Part shown: piece by piece, positions 19,031-27,737 of the stretch
How positions within the stretch are numbered: position 1 is the stretch's first letter
Layout of the letters: every line of letters starts with the position of its first letter
Assembly: GCF_018334155.1 (NCBI RefSeq)
Contig: NZ_JAGXTP010000001.1
Span: 2,542,001 to 2,606,000, forward strand
Source of the DNA: Devosia litorisediminis
GTDB taxonomy: Bacteria > Pseudomonadota > Alphaproteobacteria > Rhizobiales > Devosiaceae
DNA length: 64,000 nucleotides
Direction of reading: 5' to 3'
Position numbers and translations under genes: made by a program
Notes under the pieces: model-generated
The model's input: the letters and a program-made list of their open reading frames with translations, nothing else
Told to the model about the DNA's origin: nothing
Database searches by the model: none

Positions 19031-19078
19031 CCTCACCCGGCGCGAGGCGCCGACCCCTCCCCGGCGGGGAGAGGTGAG
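19031..19078. repeat. GC-rich mosaic palindrome
   Basis: Three nested inverted repeats lie together: CTCACC/GGTGAG on the outside, then GGCGC/GCGCC, then CTCCCC/GGGGAG. It lies between the aminotransferase start and the etfA stop and resembles the other GC-rich intergenic elements here. Confidence 0.7.
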
Positions 19079-19083
19079 ATGGC

Positions 19084-20013
19084 TCAGCGTTTGACGCCGA
19101 GCCGGTCGAGTTCGGCAGTCAATTGCGGAATGATTTCAAACAGATCACCGATCAGGGCAATATCGGCCAGCTTGACCAGCGGCGCTTCGGGATCGGTATT
19201 GATGGCGACGATCTTCTTGGCGCCCTGAATGCCAGCCAGATGCTGCAGCGCGCCGGAAATGCCGATGGCGATGTAGAGGTCGGGGGCAATGATCTTGCCG
19301 GTCTGGCCGACCTGCCAATCATTGGGCGCGTAGCCCGCATCGACAGCTGCGCGGGTGGCACCAACGGCAGCGCCGAGTTTTTTGGCAAGATTTTCAACCA
19401 GTTGGAAGTTTTCGGCCGAACCCAGGGCAATACCACCGCCGACCACGATCTGGGCCGTGGCGAGGTCTGCCGTGTCGCTTTCGGTTCGGTCGGACGAGAG
19501 CAGTCTGGCGACGGCTTGCACCGAGCCATCGAGCGCTTCGATGGGCGCAGCGTTGCCGCCTGCGGCGGGGCGGAAGGCCGAGGCGCGCAGGGTCAGCAGA
19601 TGCTTGTCCTGAGTGTCGGTGACGGTCTGGACGGCGTTGCCGGCATAGATGGGGCGCTCAAAGCTGGTGGGGCCTAGGATTTTGACGACATCGGTGACCG
19701 GCATCAGATCGAGCGTGGCGGCCAGACGGGGGACCACATCCTTGCCCACACTTCCCGCGCTAGCGACCACATAGTGGTAACGGACTGCTAACGTTGAGAG
19801 CTGCGTAGCGAGGCTATCGGCGACAAGATAGCCCTTGAGCGTCAACACCTTGTCGACGCCGGACAGGCTTGCAGCGGATTGGGCAATGGCGGCGGCATCA
19901 TCGGCCACGACCAGCAGATCGACCGGACCCAGTGTGCTGGCCGCGCTGACGATGCGCGCGGTGGCGGGCGACAGGACGCCGAGATCGTGATCGGCAAGAA
20001 CCAGAACGCTCAT
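19084..20013 (-). CDS. etfA: Electron transfer flavoprotein, alpha subunit
   Basis: The 309-residue protein has the N-terminal ETF domain (MSVLVLADHDLGVLSPATARIV) and the C-terminal FAD-binding domain with GGGIALGSAENFQLVENLA, ATRAAVDAGYAPNDWQVGQTGKIIAPDLYIAIGISGA and QHLAGIQGAKKIVAINTD. With EtfB it carries electrons from acyl-CoA and other dehydrogenases to ETF:ubiquinone oxidoreductase. Its start codon directly abuts the etfB stop codon. Confidence 0.96.
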   Translation of the reverse strand: MSVLVLADHDLGVLSPATARIVSAASTLGPVDLLVVADDAAAIAQSAASLSGVDKVLTLKGYLVADSLATQLSTLAVRYHYVVASAGSVGKDVVPRLAATLDLMPVTDVVKILGPTSFERPIYAGNAVQTVTDTQDKHLLTLRASAFRPAAGGNAAPIEALDGSVQAVARLLSSDRTESDTADLATAQIVVGGGIALGSAENFQLVENLAKKLGAAVGATRAAVDAGYAPNDWQVGQTGKIIAPDLYIAIGISGALQHLAGIQGAKKIVAINTDPEAPLVKLADIALIGDLFEIIPQLTAELDRLGVKR

Positions 20014-20772
20014 TTACAGCGCCTCCATCTGTGCAACATCGTCGGCGATGAAGGCGGCCAATTCGGTGACCGAGGCCACGGTCTTTCCTGCCACACGTTC
20101 GGCGGGCGGGGATATCTTTTCGACAGTCAGGCGCGGGGCCAGATCGACGCCAAATTCGGCAACGGGGCGCACGGCCAGCGGCTTGGAGCGGGCCTTCATC
20201 ACCATGGGGAGGGCGGCATTGCGCGGCGTGTTCAGGCGCAGATCGGCGGTGACAATGGCGGGCATGGGCAGGCTGAGGGTTTGCCGGCCGCTATCGACTT
20301 CGCGGGAGACTTCGAGCCCGGCGCCGACAACCTTGATCTCGGAAGCGAAGGTGGCCTGGGGGCGATCAGCGAGGGCGGCGAGCATCTGGCCGACATGATT
20401 GCTGTCATCATCAACGGCCTGCTTGCCGAGCAGCACGATATCGGGCTGTTCCTCTTCGACCACCTTGGCCAGCAGCTTAGCAATGGCCAGGGTTTCGAGC
20501 TCGGCATCGGTCTCGATGAGAATGCCGCGATGGGCTCCCATGGCCAGCGCGGTCAGGATCACGTCATTGGCGACCTTGGGCCCGATGGAGACAATGACGA
20601 TCTCGTCGCCATGCCCGGCCTCGGACAATTGCACGGCAGCCTCGACGGCATGCTTGCAGAACGGGTTCATCGACATGCGCACGCCAGCGGTTTCCACGCC
20701 CGTGCCATCGGGGCGCACCCGGATGCGGACGTTGTGATCGACGACGCGCTTAATGGCGACCAGGATTTTCAT
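20014..20772 (-). CDS. etfB: Electron transfer flavoprotein, beta subunit
   Basis: Starting at MKILVAIKRVVDHNVRIRVR gives 252 residues, the normal EtfB length; GGAGG sits just upstream. The upstream ORF extension to 20889 shows no family similarity. Family segments include MNPFCKHAVEAAVQL, VILTALAMGAHRGILIET, LLGKQAVDDDSNHVGQM and VTADLRLNTPRNAALPMVMKA. It is the AMP-binding partner of EtfA, encoded immediately downstream. Confidence 0.96.
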   Translation of the reverse strand: MKILVAIKRVVDHNVRIRVRPDGTGVETAGVRMSMNPFCKHAVEAAVQLSEAGHGDEIVIVSIGPKVANDVILTALAMGAHRGILIETDAELETLAIAKLLAKVVEEEQPDIVLLGKQAVDDDSNHVGQMLAALADRPQATFASEIKVVGAGLEVSREVDSGRQTLSLPMPAIVTADLRLNTPRNAALPMVMKARSKPLAVRPVAEFGVDLAPRLTVEKISPPAERVAGKTVASVTELAAFIADDVAQMEAL

Positions 20773-20886
20773 GCAGTCCTCCAACCAGTTGGGGGTGTCA
20801 TGACAAATCTGGGTGGAACGGACAAGCCGCGCAAAGGGAAATTTGGGCCACAGGCGGGGAGATTGTTGGAAAAGGGTGCTGTTGGG

Positions 20887-20922
20887 CATGTACCGGCGTC
20901 GCTAGTCATGTACCGGCGTCGC
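20887..20922 (+). repeat. Short direct repeat, 16 bases twice, period 20
   Basis: CATGTACCGGCGTCGC occurs at 20887-20902 and again at 20907-20922. It lies upstream of etfB and of the divergent small gene at 21041. A two-copy regulatory site or a small duplication are both possible. Confidence 0.8.
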
Positions 20923-21040
20923 CACACCGACAGCGTCAGACTGGAAGTATTTGCGCGATGACCGAAACGGGGTGGGATTCGGACAGTCGGCTCTTGGTAT
21001 GGTAGCTCGGTTTAGCTGACGTATCACGCGGGGTTAAAGC

Positions 21041-21499
21041 ATGGGCCAAAACCGTTATCGTGACGAACTTGAACGGGCATTGGCACGGTCGGATGCAAAG
21101 TCGCTCCGTGACACGATCAGCGTTTATCATCAGTTTGCCGCTTTAGACGGCAAAGCAGCACAGTCCTTCTACGATGATAATTCCGTTGAGATTGATGCCG
21201 TGATTCTCAGCGTCAACGATCCCGATAAGGCCTTCGCTTATCTTGCCTTGTCCACATCCATGTTCGACGAGCCTAGGTTCCTAATGCTTATGGCAGCGGG
21301 CCCACTTGAAAACCTTATGAAAAAGCCGCGCCGGGAAGTAATTGGTCGTATTGTTGCCGAGGCGAGGAAAAATCCTCGCTTCCGGTGGATGCTTACCGGC
21401 GTGTATCTGCACGCCATATCTGATGATGCACGCCTGGCGATAGCGCCGCTAATTGCCGGGATGAGCAGCGAAGGCCCAGTGCCAGACCGATCAAGCTGA
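21041..21499 (+). CDS. DUF6869-like protein of unknown function
   Basis: The 152-residue soluble protein has the core AYLALSTSMFDEPRFLMLMAAGPLENLMKKPRREVIGRIVAEARKNPRFRWMLTGV. This pattern (helical, with a GPLE-type turn and a final NPRFRW) recalls the DUF6869 family of small, poorly studied, often accessory proteins. The assignment is from memory of the pattern and is tentative. It opens an accessory-looking pocket and has no co-directional neighbour. Confidence 0.7.
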   Translation: MGQNRYRDELERALARSDAKSLRDTISVYHQFAALDGKAAQSFYDDNSVEIDAVILSVNDPDKAFAYLALSTSMFDEPRFLMLMAAGPLENLMKKPRREVIGRIVAEARKNPRFRWMLTGVYLHAISDDARLAIAPLIAGMSSEGPVPDRSS

Positions 21500-21620
21500 G
21501 GTCGGAATTAGGGAAGGCAAAGCGCAAGACGAACGACAATCTCCGGGGTCGACTGCTGACCAACGGCATCGGGGTGGATATCGGACCGGCCGGTGTTCAG
21601 CGGGGAGGACGCCAACAATA

Positions 21621-21788
21621 CTACCTGCTTATGAACTCTTCCCAGTAAGGTGAGCCGATGCACTCGCCCGTCGTCTCAATCCATCTGCCTCCGAGGTCAG
21701 TGCATTGAAACGACAGGCGCCCTGTCCAGACCCAGTAAACCGCGCACACGGCGAATGTCAAAGCTGCGACAACGGCCAAATTTCGCAT
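21621..21788 (-). CDS. Small membrane-anchored protein (55 aa)
   Basis: Starting at MRNLAVVAALTFAVCAVYWVWTG, the protein is one N-terminal hydrophobic span plus a short tail containing FQCTDLGGRW and two cysteines. The longer ORF to 21956 adds a sequence without protein character; GAGGAG just before this ATG supports the short form. Similar tiny proteins with a CxDLGGRW-type tail are, as I recall, seen in Rhizobiales. Function unknown. Confidence 0.6.
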   Translation of the reverse strand: MRNLAVVAALTFAVCAVYWVWTGRLSFQCTDLGGRWIETTGECIGSPYWEEFISR

Positions 21789-21955
21789 CGTGCTGCTCCT
21801 CACAATGGTTTGGCGCATTTCTACCCCAAGTATTGGCTGCTTCCGGCGGTTACTGTCTAAAAGGTAAACGGCCGCAATGGGGTCGACTCTAGACTGACCG
21901 CTACTGCGGGTCGCAGGCAGTCCGGTCAAAGTGCCGATTGCACCAAAAAGACGCA

Positions 21956-22447
21956 TTAAAGCCGGATGTCATCCAACTTCGAGAATACGACAGCGGCCAC
22001 TGCGCCCGCGAGCATGAAAACCGCGCTGAACTCGATGGCCACAAATGTTGAGCCGGATGCTTTCGAGACAAAGTATATCGGCAGGAAGACAATCAGGCCA
22101 CTAGCCAAGCCAAGAAGCCAAACCCATGCAGTATCCAACCCTGAATAACGTCGTCGAAGCCACATTCCTACCAACATTCCCGGAAGCGCCAGAAGCGCAC
22201 CCGGAATAGTTCCAAGAATGACTGCCATAACAACAAAGTAGCTTGCCGACACCGGACTACTCCCCCTGGCAAACACGTCGACTAGGACGATCGCCACCCC
22301 CACGAGGCCGCATCCAACGGCGACGCTTGCAAGGTACCTTAGGACCAACGCCGAAATTCGTCGTTCGTTCTCACTCTTCACTTTGCCACCACGCCGTTCG
22401 TCAAGGCCACGCGCCCACGACTGCATTACTTGTCTGCTATCGGGCAT
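21956..22447 (-). CDS. Small multi-span membrane protein of unknown function
   Basis: About 163 residues from MPDSRQ. Four hydrophobic spans are visible: LVLRYLASVAVGCGLVGVAI, YFVVMAVILGTIPGALLALP, AWVWLLGLASGLIVFLPIYF and VAIEFSAVFMLAGAVAAVVF. No family is recognised. The start is uncertain: MQSW at 22426 or a GTG before KSENERR are alternatives, and the ORF up to 22576 looks non-coding at its 5' end. Confidence 0.55.
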   Translation of the reverse strand: MPDSRQVMQSWARGLDERRGGKVKSENERRISALVLRYLASVAVGCGLVGVAIVLVDVFARGSSPVSASYFVVMAVILGTIPGALLALPGMLVGMWLRRRYSGLDTAWVWLLGLASGLIVFLPIYFVSKASGSTFVAIEFSAVFMLAGAVAAVVFSKLDDIRL

Positions 22448-22661
22448 CAGCCAACAAGCCTTTGGTGTCTCCAATGGGGTCGATAGCCGCCATCCCGCCC
22501 GCAGAAGGCGAGCAATTGCTTCTCGACGTGCATGCCTGAGGGGGCGCCGACCAACACAAGGTGATGTTGGTCGCATGGTGTTGGGGCGGGGGATGGACTA
22601 GTGTTGACGTCCTTGATTGGGACAGCGATGCTGACCCAGAATCGACCTTCCTGGACCAGAT

Positions 22662-23831
22662 ATGCCCGTTCTCAATCGTATTGCCGAGTTTGCCGACGAA
22701 ATCGCTGCCTGGCGGCAGGATTTTCATGCCCACCCTGAAACGCTCTATGATGTGGTGCGTACAGCCGGGATCGTGGCCGACAAGCTGAGCGCGTTTGGCT
22801 GCGATGAAGTGGTGACCGGGATTGGCCGGACCGGGGTGGTTGGGGTGATCAACGGGCGCAGCAATGCCAGTGGCCGGGTGATCGCGCTGCGCGCCGATAT
22901 GGATGCGCTGCCGATCACGGAAAAGACCGGCAAGGACTATGCCTCGACGGTGGATGGCAAGATGCATGCCTGCGGCCATGACGGGCACACCGCCATGCTG
23001 CTGGGGGCGGCGAAATATCTGGCCGAGACGCGCAATTTTGACGGCCGGATCGCGCTGGTGTTCCAGCCTGCAGAAGAGGGTGGCGCGGGCGCCAAGGCGA
23101 TGCTGGACGACAAGCTGATCGAGACGTTCGGGATTGAAGAGTTTTACGGATTGCACAACTGGCCGGGCATGCCGGCCGGGCATTTCGGCATTCGGGCTGG
23201 CGGCATCATGGCGGCGACCGACCGGTTCTATATCGACATTACCGGCCAGGGTGGCCATGCGGCACGGCCGCAGACGACGATCGACCCGGTAATCGTGGCA
23301 GCCAACATGATTGTGGGGATGCAGGCGATCGTGTCGCGCAATGTCGATCCGCTGCACGCGGCGGTGCTGTCGGTGACGATGGTGGAAGCGGGCGAAGCGG
23401 ACAATGTGATTTCCCAGAGCGCCAAGATCACCGGCACGGTGCGCACGCTGGACCTGGCGGTGCAGGACCAGATCGAACAGCGGCTGGCCGAGTTCGTGCC
23501 GCAGTTCGCCGCCAGCTTTGGCGCGACCGCGACGGTGCGCTATGCGCGCGGCTATCCGGTGACGGTCAATTCGGTGGCACAGACCGCGTTTGCCGCCGAG
23601 GTGGCCAGCGAGATTGCCGGGCCCGAGCGGGTGGATAGTGACGCCCCGCCATCAATGGGCGGCGAGGATTTTTCGTTCATGCTGGAGCAGCGGCCCGGCG
23701 CCTATATCTTTCTGGGCAATGGCGACAGCAGTGAGCTGCATACCGACACATATGATTTCAACGATGCGATCATTCCGATGGGCGTGAGCTATTTCGTGCG
23801 GGTGGCGGAGCGGGCGCTGCCGGTCGGCTAG
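22662..23831 (+). CDS. M20 family amidohydrolase (hippurate hydrolase / IAA-amino-acid hydrolase type)
   Basis: The 389-residue metalloenzyme shows the M20D hallmarks: WRQDFHAHPE, ALRADMDALPITE, HACGHDGHTAMLLGAAKYL, VFQPAEEGGAGAKAML, HNWPGMPAGHFG, GQGGHAARP and, near the end, MGGEDFSFMLEQRPG. These supply the two-metal site, where Cys and His residues bind Mn or Zn. Family members cleave N-acylated amino acids such as hippurate or auxin conjugates. The exact substrate is unknown. Its neighbours do not form an obvious pathway. Confidence 0.92.
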   Translation: MPVLNRIAEFADEIAAWRQDFHAHPETLYDVVRTAGIVADKLSAFGCDEVVTGIGRTGVVGVINGRSNASGRVIALRADMDALPITEKTGKDYASTVDGKMHACGHDGHTAMLLGAAKYLAETRNFDGRIALVFQPAEEGGAGAKAMLDDKLIETFGIEEFYGLHNWPGMPAGHFGIRAGGIMAATDRFYIDITGQGGHAARPQTTIDPVIVAANMIVGMQAIVSRNVDPLHAAVLSVTMVEAGEADNVISQSAKITGTVRTLDLAVQDQIEQRLAEFVPQFAASFGATATVRYARGYPVTVNSVAQTAFAAEVASEIAGPERVDSDAPPSMGGEDFSFMLEQRPGAYIFLGNGDSSELHTDTYDFNDAIIPMGVSYFVRVAERALPVG

Positions 23832-23871
23832 CGGCGTGATCATTTCGTGCTTGTCTGGCACCCTCTCCCGG

Positions 23872-23892
23872 CCTCCCCCTAATAGGGGGAGG
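23872..23892. repeat. GC-rich intergenic palindrome
   Basis: CCTCCCCCT and AGGGGGAGG are perfect 9-bp arms around AAT, about 40 bases after the amidohydrolase stop codon. It could act as a terminator or processing hairpin and matches the style of the other GC-rich elements in the window. Confidence 0.75.
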
Positions 23893-24038
23893 AATGGTCT
23901 GGTGGGCGGGGGGTGCTCCATAGACACTCCTTCCCGGCCTCATCAAGGAGGCGGTGACGTGTGGTGGGCAGGCGTTTTTTTGCCCTGAATTGAAGCAGGT
24001 TTGTGCCCCACGGGGGTGAACCCGGTGGGTTGGACGTG

Positions 24039-25109
24039 ATGGCTGCACCAGCAACGACACTGAAGGCAATCTGGCCCGTGCTGCTGACCCTGCTGATTTC
24101 GGCAGCGGGGGGTGGTGTGGCGACGTTGGTGGGCATGCCCGCCGGGTGGCTGATGGGCGGCGCGCTGGCGGTTGCCGTGGCGGCGGTAGCGGGGCTGCCC
24201 ATGGTGATGCCGGACCGGCTGCGGGACCTGTCGTTTCTGCTGATCGGCATGTCGATGGGGGCCAGTGTGGCGCCCGACAGTCTGAGCCTGATGGCCAGCT
24301 GGCCGCTGAGCATTGCGGCGCTGGCGATCGAGCTGGTGCTGATCGTGTCGCTGACCGGCTGGATGCTGGCAAAGGTGTTCAAGCTGGATCGCGGGACGGC
24401 CTATCTCAGCTCGTTTCCGGGGCATTTGTCGTTTGTGCTGGGGATCGCCTCGACCGGGGTGGGCAATACACGTCAGATCGTGATCATCCAGGTAATCCGC
24501 ATTCTGATGCTGACCATCTGCGTGCCAATTGGCGCGGTGTTTCTGCCGATTGCCCATTTCGCGCCCCGGGTGGCGACCGACTATCTCGATGTCTGGCAAT
24601 TGCTGGGGCTGGCGGCGGGATGCGTCGTGGTGGGGCTGGTGTTCATCAAGCTGAAATTCCCGGCCGGGTTCGTGCTGGGCGCCATGGCCGCAGCGACGCT
24701 GGGCAAGCTGGCCGGATTTTACAGCGCGGCCATGCCGGTGCCGCTGGTGACGCTGACCTTTGTGTTGACCGGGGCGCTGATCGGATCGCGCTTTGCCGGG
24801 ATTTCGCGCGGCGAATTGCTGACGGCAGCCAAGGGCGGGTTCGTTGCCACGATGATGACAGTGGGCATTGTCAGCGTGGTGGCGTTTCTGGTCAGTCTGG
24901 TGGTGGAAATGCCTTATGGCCAGATCTGGCTGGGGCTATCGCCGGGGGCGCTGGAGGGCATGGGCGCGCTGGGCATTGCGCTGGGTTATGACACCGCGTT
25001 TATCGCGGCCCATCATGTGCTGCGCCTGCTGATGCTGACACTGGCCATTCCGACCGTGGTGGTGCTGATCAAGCGGCGCGAGAGCGCCACAATCATGGGT
25101 CAGGATTAG
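24039..25109 (+). CDS. AbrB family membrane transporter
   Basis: The 356-residue protein is almost entirely hydrophobic, with about ten spans in two similar halves, each carrying a Gly-rich stretch (GMPAGWLMGGALAVAVAA and KFPAGFVLGAMAAATLG), as expected for the duplicated AbrB transporter family (often mislabelled ammonia monooxygenase). Substrate is unknown. ATG 24039 is preferred; the GTG at 24003 would add residues translated from a GC-rich palindromic stretch. The gene ends 17 bases before the next start. Confidence 0.85.
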   Translation: MAAPATTLKAIWPVLLTLLISAAGGGVATLVGMPAGWLMGGALAVAVAAVAGLPMVMPDRLRDLSFLLIGMSMGASVAPDSLSLMASWPLSIAALAIELVLIVSLTGWMLAKVFKLDRGTAYLSSFPGHLSFVLGIASTGVGNTRQIVIIQVIRILMLTICVPIGAVFLPIAHFAPRVATDYLDVWQLLGLAAGCVVVGLVFIKLKFPAGFVLGAMAAATLGKLAGFYSAAMPVPLVTLTFVLTGALIGSRFAGISRGELLTAAKGGFVATMMTVGIVSVVAFLVSLVVEMPYGQIWLGLSPGALEGMGALGIALGYDTAFIAAHHVLRLLMLTLAIPTVVVLIKRRESATIMGQD

Positions 25110-25126
25110 TGCAAAGGAGATTTGCC

Positions 25127-25420
25127 ATGCTGCGTCGCGGTCTTGCCGTCCTCACCCTGTCCCTGCTGGCCACCCTGCCCGCCGCCGCGCTGCAGTGCAG
25201 CGGCACCGGCGGGGGCGTGACGTTTTCGTTCGGCTTCAATGTGGGCGAATTCAGCGAACAGGAACGCGCCGAATTCGACCTGATGATCCTCAAGCGCATG
25301 GGCGTGGATGCCACGCGAGTGGAACGCTGGGGCGACTGCCTTCGGGCCTTTGTGCGCAAGCCCGGCGGCGGCGAGGAGATGCAGTTCTTCAACCCCGACA
25401 CCTATGAACGGGTGTATTGA
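25127..25420 (+). CDS. Small exported protein, paralogue of the next gene
   Basis: The 97-residue product has a clear signal peptide (MLRRGLAVLTLSLLATLPAAAL). The mature part ends with ILKRMGVDATRVERWGDCLRAFVRK and a MQFFNPDTYERV tail. The pattern GVD-VE-W-RAFV-M-P repeats in the protein encoded next, so the two are tandem paralogues. AAGGAG lies 8 bases before the ATG. It follows the AbrB gene closely and may share its transcript. No known function. Confidence 0.8.
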   Translation: MLRRGLAVLTLSLLATLPAAALQCSGTGGGVTFSFGFNVGEFSEQERAEFDLMILKRMGVDATRVERWGDCLRAFVRKPGGGEEMQFFNPDTYERVY

Positions 25421-25527
25421 GCCGGCTGCAAAGCTTACCGGAACGTGGCGGGAAGATTACCAGCACTTTCCGAAATGTCATAAGAATTACAGGTGTTTAA
25501 CTGGCGATGGCGGCGCTTGATCGGCAT

Positions 25528-25554
25528 GTTCGGGGTGTTCACCTCCTCCCGAAC
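25528..25554 (+). promoter_or_regulatory. 5'-leader hairpin with a loop complementary to Shine-Dalgarno sequences
   Basis: GTTCGGG and CCCGAAC form a perfect 7-bp stem. The 13-base loop contains CACCTCCT, the same as the 3' end of 16S rRNA and complementary to ribosome-binding sites. The gene's own AAGGA (25555-25559) follows directly. The leader might hold the ribosome site in an alternative structure. The fold is seen in sequence; the regulatory role is inference. Confidence 0.45.
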
Positions 25555-25568
25555 AAGGAAAAAGAAAA

Positions 25569-25847
25569 ATGATCAAGACCCTCGCAGCTGCCGCCTTCGC
25601 CACCGTTTCGCTGATCGCCGTTGCCGTGCCCGCACAGGCCGCCAACACCTATGCCGATGCCAGCTATTCGGTCGCCGACAATGAAGCCTCCATCATCCAG
25701 CGCCTGACAGAAAAGGGCGTGGACGTCCAGGGCGTGGAAGAGTGGAGCGGCTATGTGCGCGCCTTCGTGACCAATGCCGATGGTTCGACCAGCATGGCCA
25801 TCTATGACCCGATCTACCTCAACGAAGTCAATTTCGGCGCCCTGTAA
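25569..25847 (+). CDS. Small exported protein, paralogue of the preceding gene
   Basis: The 92-residue product has the signal peptide MIKTLAAAAFATVSLIAVAVPAQA. The mature region contains IIQRLTEKGVDVQGVEEWSGYVRAFV and MAIYDPIYLNEV, which lines up with the preceding gene's GVD-VERW-RAFV-MQFFNP pattern. It lacks that protein's cysteine in the WGDCLRAFV position. AAGGA lies 9 bases before the ATG. A periplasmic location is expected; function is unknown. Confidence 0.85.
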   Translation: MIKTLAAAAFATVSLIAVAVPAQAANTYADASYSVADNEASIIQRLTEKGVDVQGVEEWSGYVRAFVTNADGSTSMAIYDPIYLNEVNFGAL

Positions 25848-25868
25848 GCTGACGCCGTAACGATCCGA

Positions 25869-25899
25869 CCCCGGCCCGCGCCAGACAGCGCGGCCGGGG
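25869..25899. terminator. Hairpin between convergent genes
   Basis: CCCCGGCC-CGCGC pairs with GCGCG-GCCGGGG with one bulge around a 6-base loop. It lies between the small exported protein gene (plus) and the alpha-glucosidase gene (minus), fitting a shared terminator; no strong U-run is visible. Confidence 0.65.
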
Positions 25900-25913
25900 C
25901 TGATTGCGTTGGA

Positions 25914-27557
25914 TCAGGCCAGACCACCCAGCGTGGCGGTGCTGGAGCTATCGAGCGCGATGAAGGCAAAGCCATTGGCGCCCAATTGCAGGCTGTCATG
26001 GCTCAATACGGCGCGCTCTGAAACCGGCTCAAGACTCGTACCGTCGTGCAGGCCGGTCATGGCCACGGTGTGATCATCGGCCGACAGATTGAACACGCAC
26101 AGCATGGCGTCGTTGCCGCTGCTGCGGCGGAAGGCCAGAACGGGCTCGGGTGTGTCGCAGAAGGTAATATCGCCCAGGGCCAGCGTGGGATGGTTCTTGC
26201 GCCAGGCCAGAATGGTGCGGAAAAAGGCCAGCGTGGAGCCGTCATCGGCATTCTGGCCCGCGACATTGAGCGCGGATTGCTCGGGCTTGAGCGGCAGCCA
26301 CGGCTTGCCGGTCGTGAAACCATTGGGCGGCAGCCCCTGATCCCACGGCATGGGAGTGCGGCAGCCATCGCGGCCCTTGTCCTCGGGCCAGAAGCGAATG
26401 CCGCGCGGATCGGTCAATTCCTCAAACAGCAGATCGGTTTCGGTCAGCCCCAGTTCCTCGCCCTGATAGAGGCAGACCGAGCCCTTGAGCGAGAGCACGA
26501 GCGCGGCTGTCTGATGAGCCAGATCGGGCAGGCTTCTGGCGTGCTCGGCCCAGCGGCTGACATGGCGCGGCACGTCGTGGTTGGAGAAGCTCCAGCAGGG
26601 CCAGCTGTCCGGCCCGATTTCGAAAAATGTCTCGATGCGCGAGCGGAAATGGGCCGCGGTAAACTGGGGGCCCAGGAAATCAAAGCCGTAGCACATGTGC
26701 AGCGTATCGCCGCCGGCGGTGTATTGCGCCATCAGTTCAACCGAGCGATGGCTGTCGCCAACCTCGCCCACCGAGGTGGCGCCGGGGAACTGATCGAGCA
26801 AGGCGCGGACGCGGCGCAGAAAGCCCAGATTTTCCGGCTGGCTCTTGGAAAACTCGTGGATCTGCATCTCGTAAGGGCTGGCCGAATGGGGCCCGTGGCG
26901 GAAATCGGGATCGGCCGGGTTTGAACGCAATTGCTCGTCGTGGAAATAGTAGTTCACGGTATCGAGGCGGAAACCATCAATGCCGCGCTCGAGCCAGAAG
27001 CGCATCACGTCAAGCACTGCATCCTGCACGGCAGGATTGTGGAAGTTCAGATCAGGCTGGCTGGTCAGGAAATTGTGCAGGTAATACTGCCCGCGCGTGC
27101 CGTTCCACTCCCAGACACTGCCACCGAACACGGCGGGCCAGTTATTGGGGGGCGAGCCATCGGGCAAGGGATCGGCCCAGACGTACCAGTCGGCGCGGGC
27201 ATTGGTGCGCGAGACGCGGCTTTCCTGGAACCAGGCATGGTGATCGGAGGTGTGGCTGACCACCTGATCCATGATGACCTTGAGGCCGCGGGCATGGGCC
27301 TGCTTGACCAGGGTATCGAAATCCTCGAGCGAGCCAAACAGCGGATCGATCTCGCAATAGTCCGAGACGTCATAGCCCATATCGGCTTGCGGCGATTTGG
27401 TGATGGGAGAGAGCCAGATGCAATCAACGCCCAGGCTGGCAATGTGATCAAGCCGGGCAATGATGCCGGGTAGATCGCCGACCCCGTCGCCATTGCTGTC
27501 CTGGAATGAGCGTGGATAGACCTGATAGATTACCCCGCCACGCCACCATTCCGTCAT
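25914..27557 (-). CDS. Alpha-glucosidase, glycoside hydrolase family 13 (second copy)
   Basis: The 547-residue GH13 enzyme is closely similar to the one at 12337-14007: TEWWRGGVIYQVYPRSFQDSNGDGVGDL, nucleophile Asp in GFRLDTVNYYF, acid/base Glu in TSVGEVGDSH and Asp in FSNHDVPRHVSRW. It is probably a cytoplasmic alpha-glucosidase acting on maltose, isomaltose or similar sugars. ATG 27557 with GGAG 11 bases upstream is preferred to the GTG at 27563. The two copies differ enough to suggest different substrates. Confidence 0.93.
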   Translation of the reverse strand: MTEWWRGGVIYQVYPRSFQDSNGDGVGDLPGIIARLDHIASLGVDCIWLSPITKSPQADMGYDVSDYCEIDPLFGSLEDFDTLVKQAHARGLKVIMDQVVSHTSDHHAWFQESRVSRTNARADWYVWADPLPDGSPPNNWPAVFGGSVWEWNGTRGQYYLHNFLTSQPDLNFHNPAVQDAVLDVMRFWLERGIDGFRLDTVNYYFHDEQLRSNPADPDFRHGPHSASPYEMQIHEFSKSQPENLGFLRRVRALLDQFPGATSVGEVGDSHRSVELMAQYTAGGDTLHMCYGFDFLGPQFTAAHFRSRIETFFEIGPDSWPCWSFSNHDVPRHVSRWAEHARSLPDLAHQTAALVLSLKGSVCLYQGEELGLTETDLLFEELTDPRGIRFWPEDKGRDGCRTPMPWDQGLPPNGFTTGKPWLPLKPEQSALNVAGQNADDGSTLAFFRTILAWRKNHPTLALGDITFCDTPEPVLAFRRSSGNDAMLCVFNLSADDHTVAMTGLHDGTSLEPVSERAVLSHDSLQLGANGFAFIALDSSSTATLGGLA

Positions 27558-27737
27558 CTGCACACTCCGTCATCGCTCTGGTGAATCGGCCCACGCGACC
27601 GCTTGTCTGGCGCAACCTAACGGTTCATGGCCTGCGCGTGAAACGCTTAGGGCGCAATGGAGAGGTTCGCACAAGACAGAGCGGGCGACGTGGGGATGCA
27701 CGAAACGGCGACGGCGGCGGGGTGGTTCCCGTTGCGA

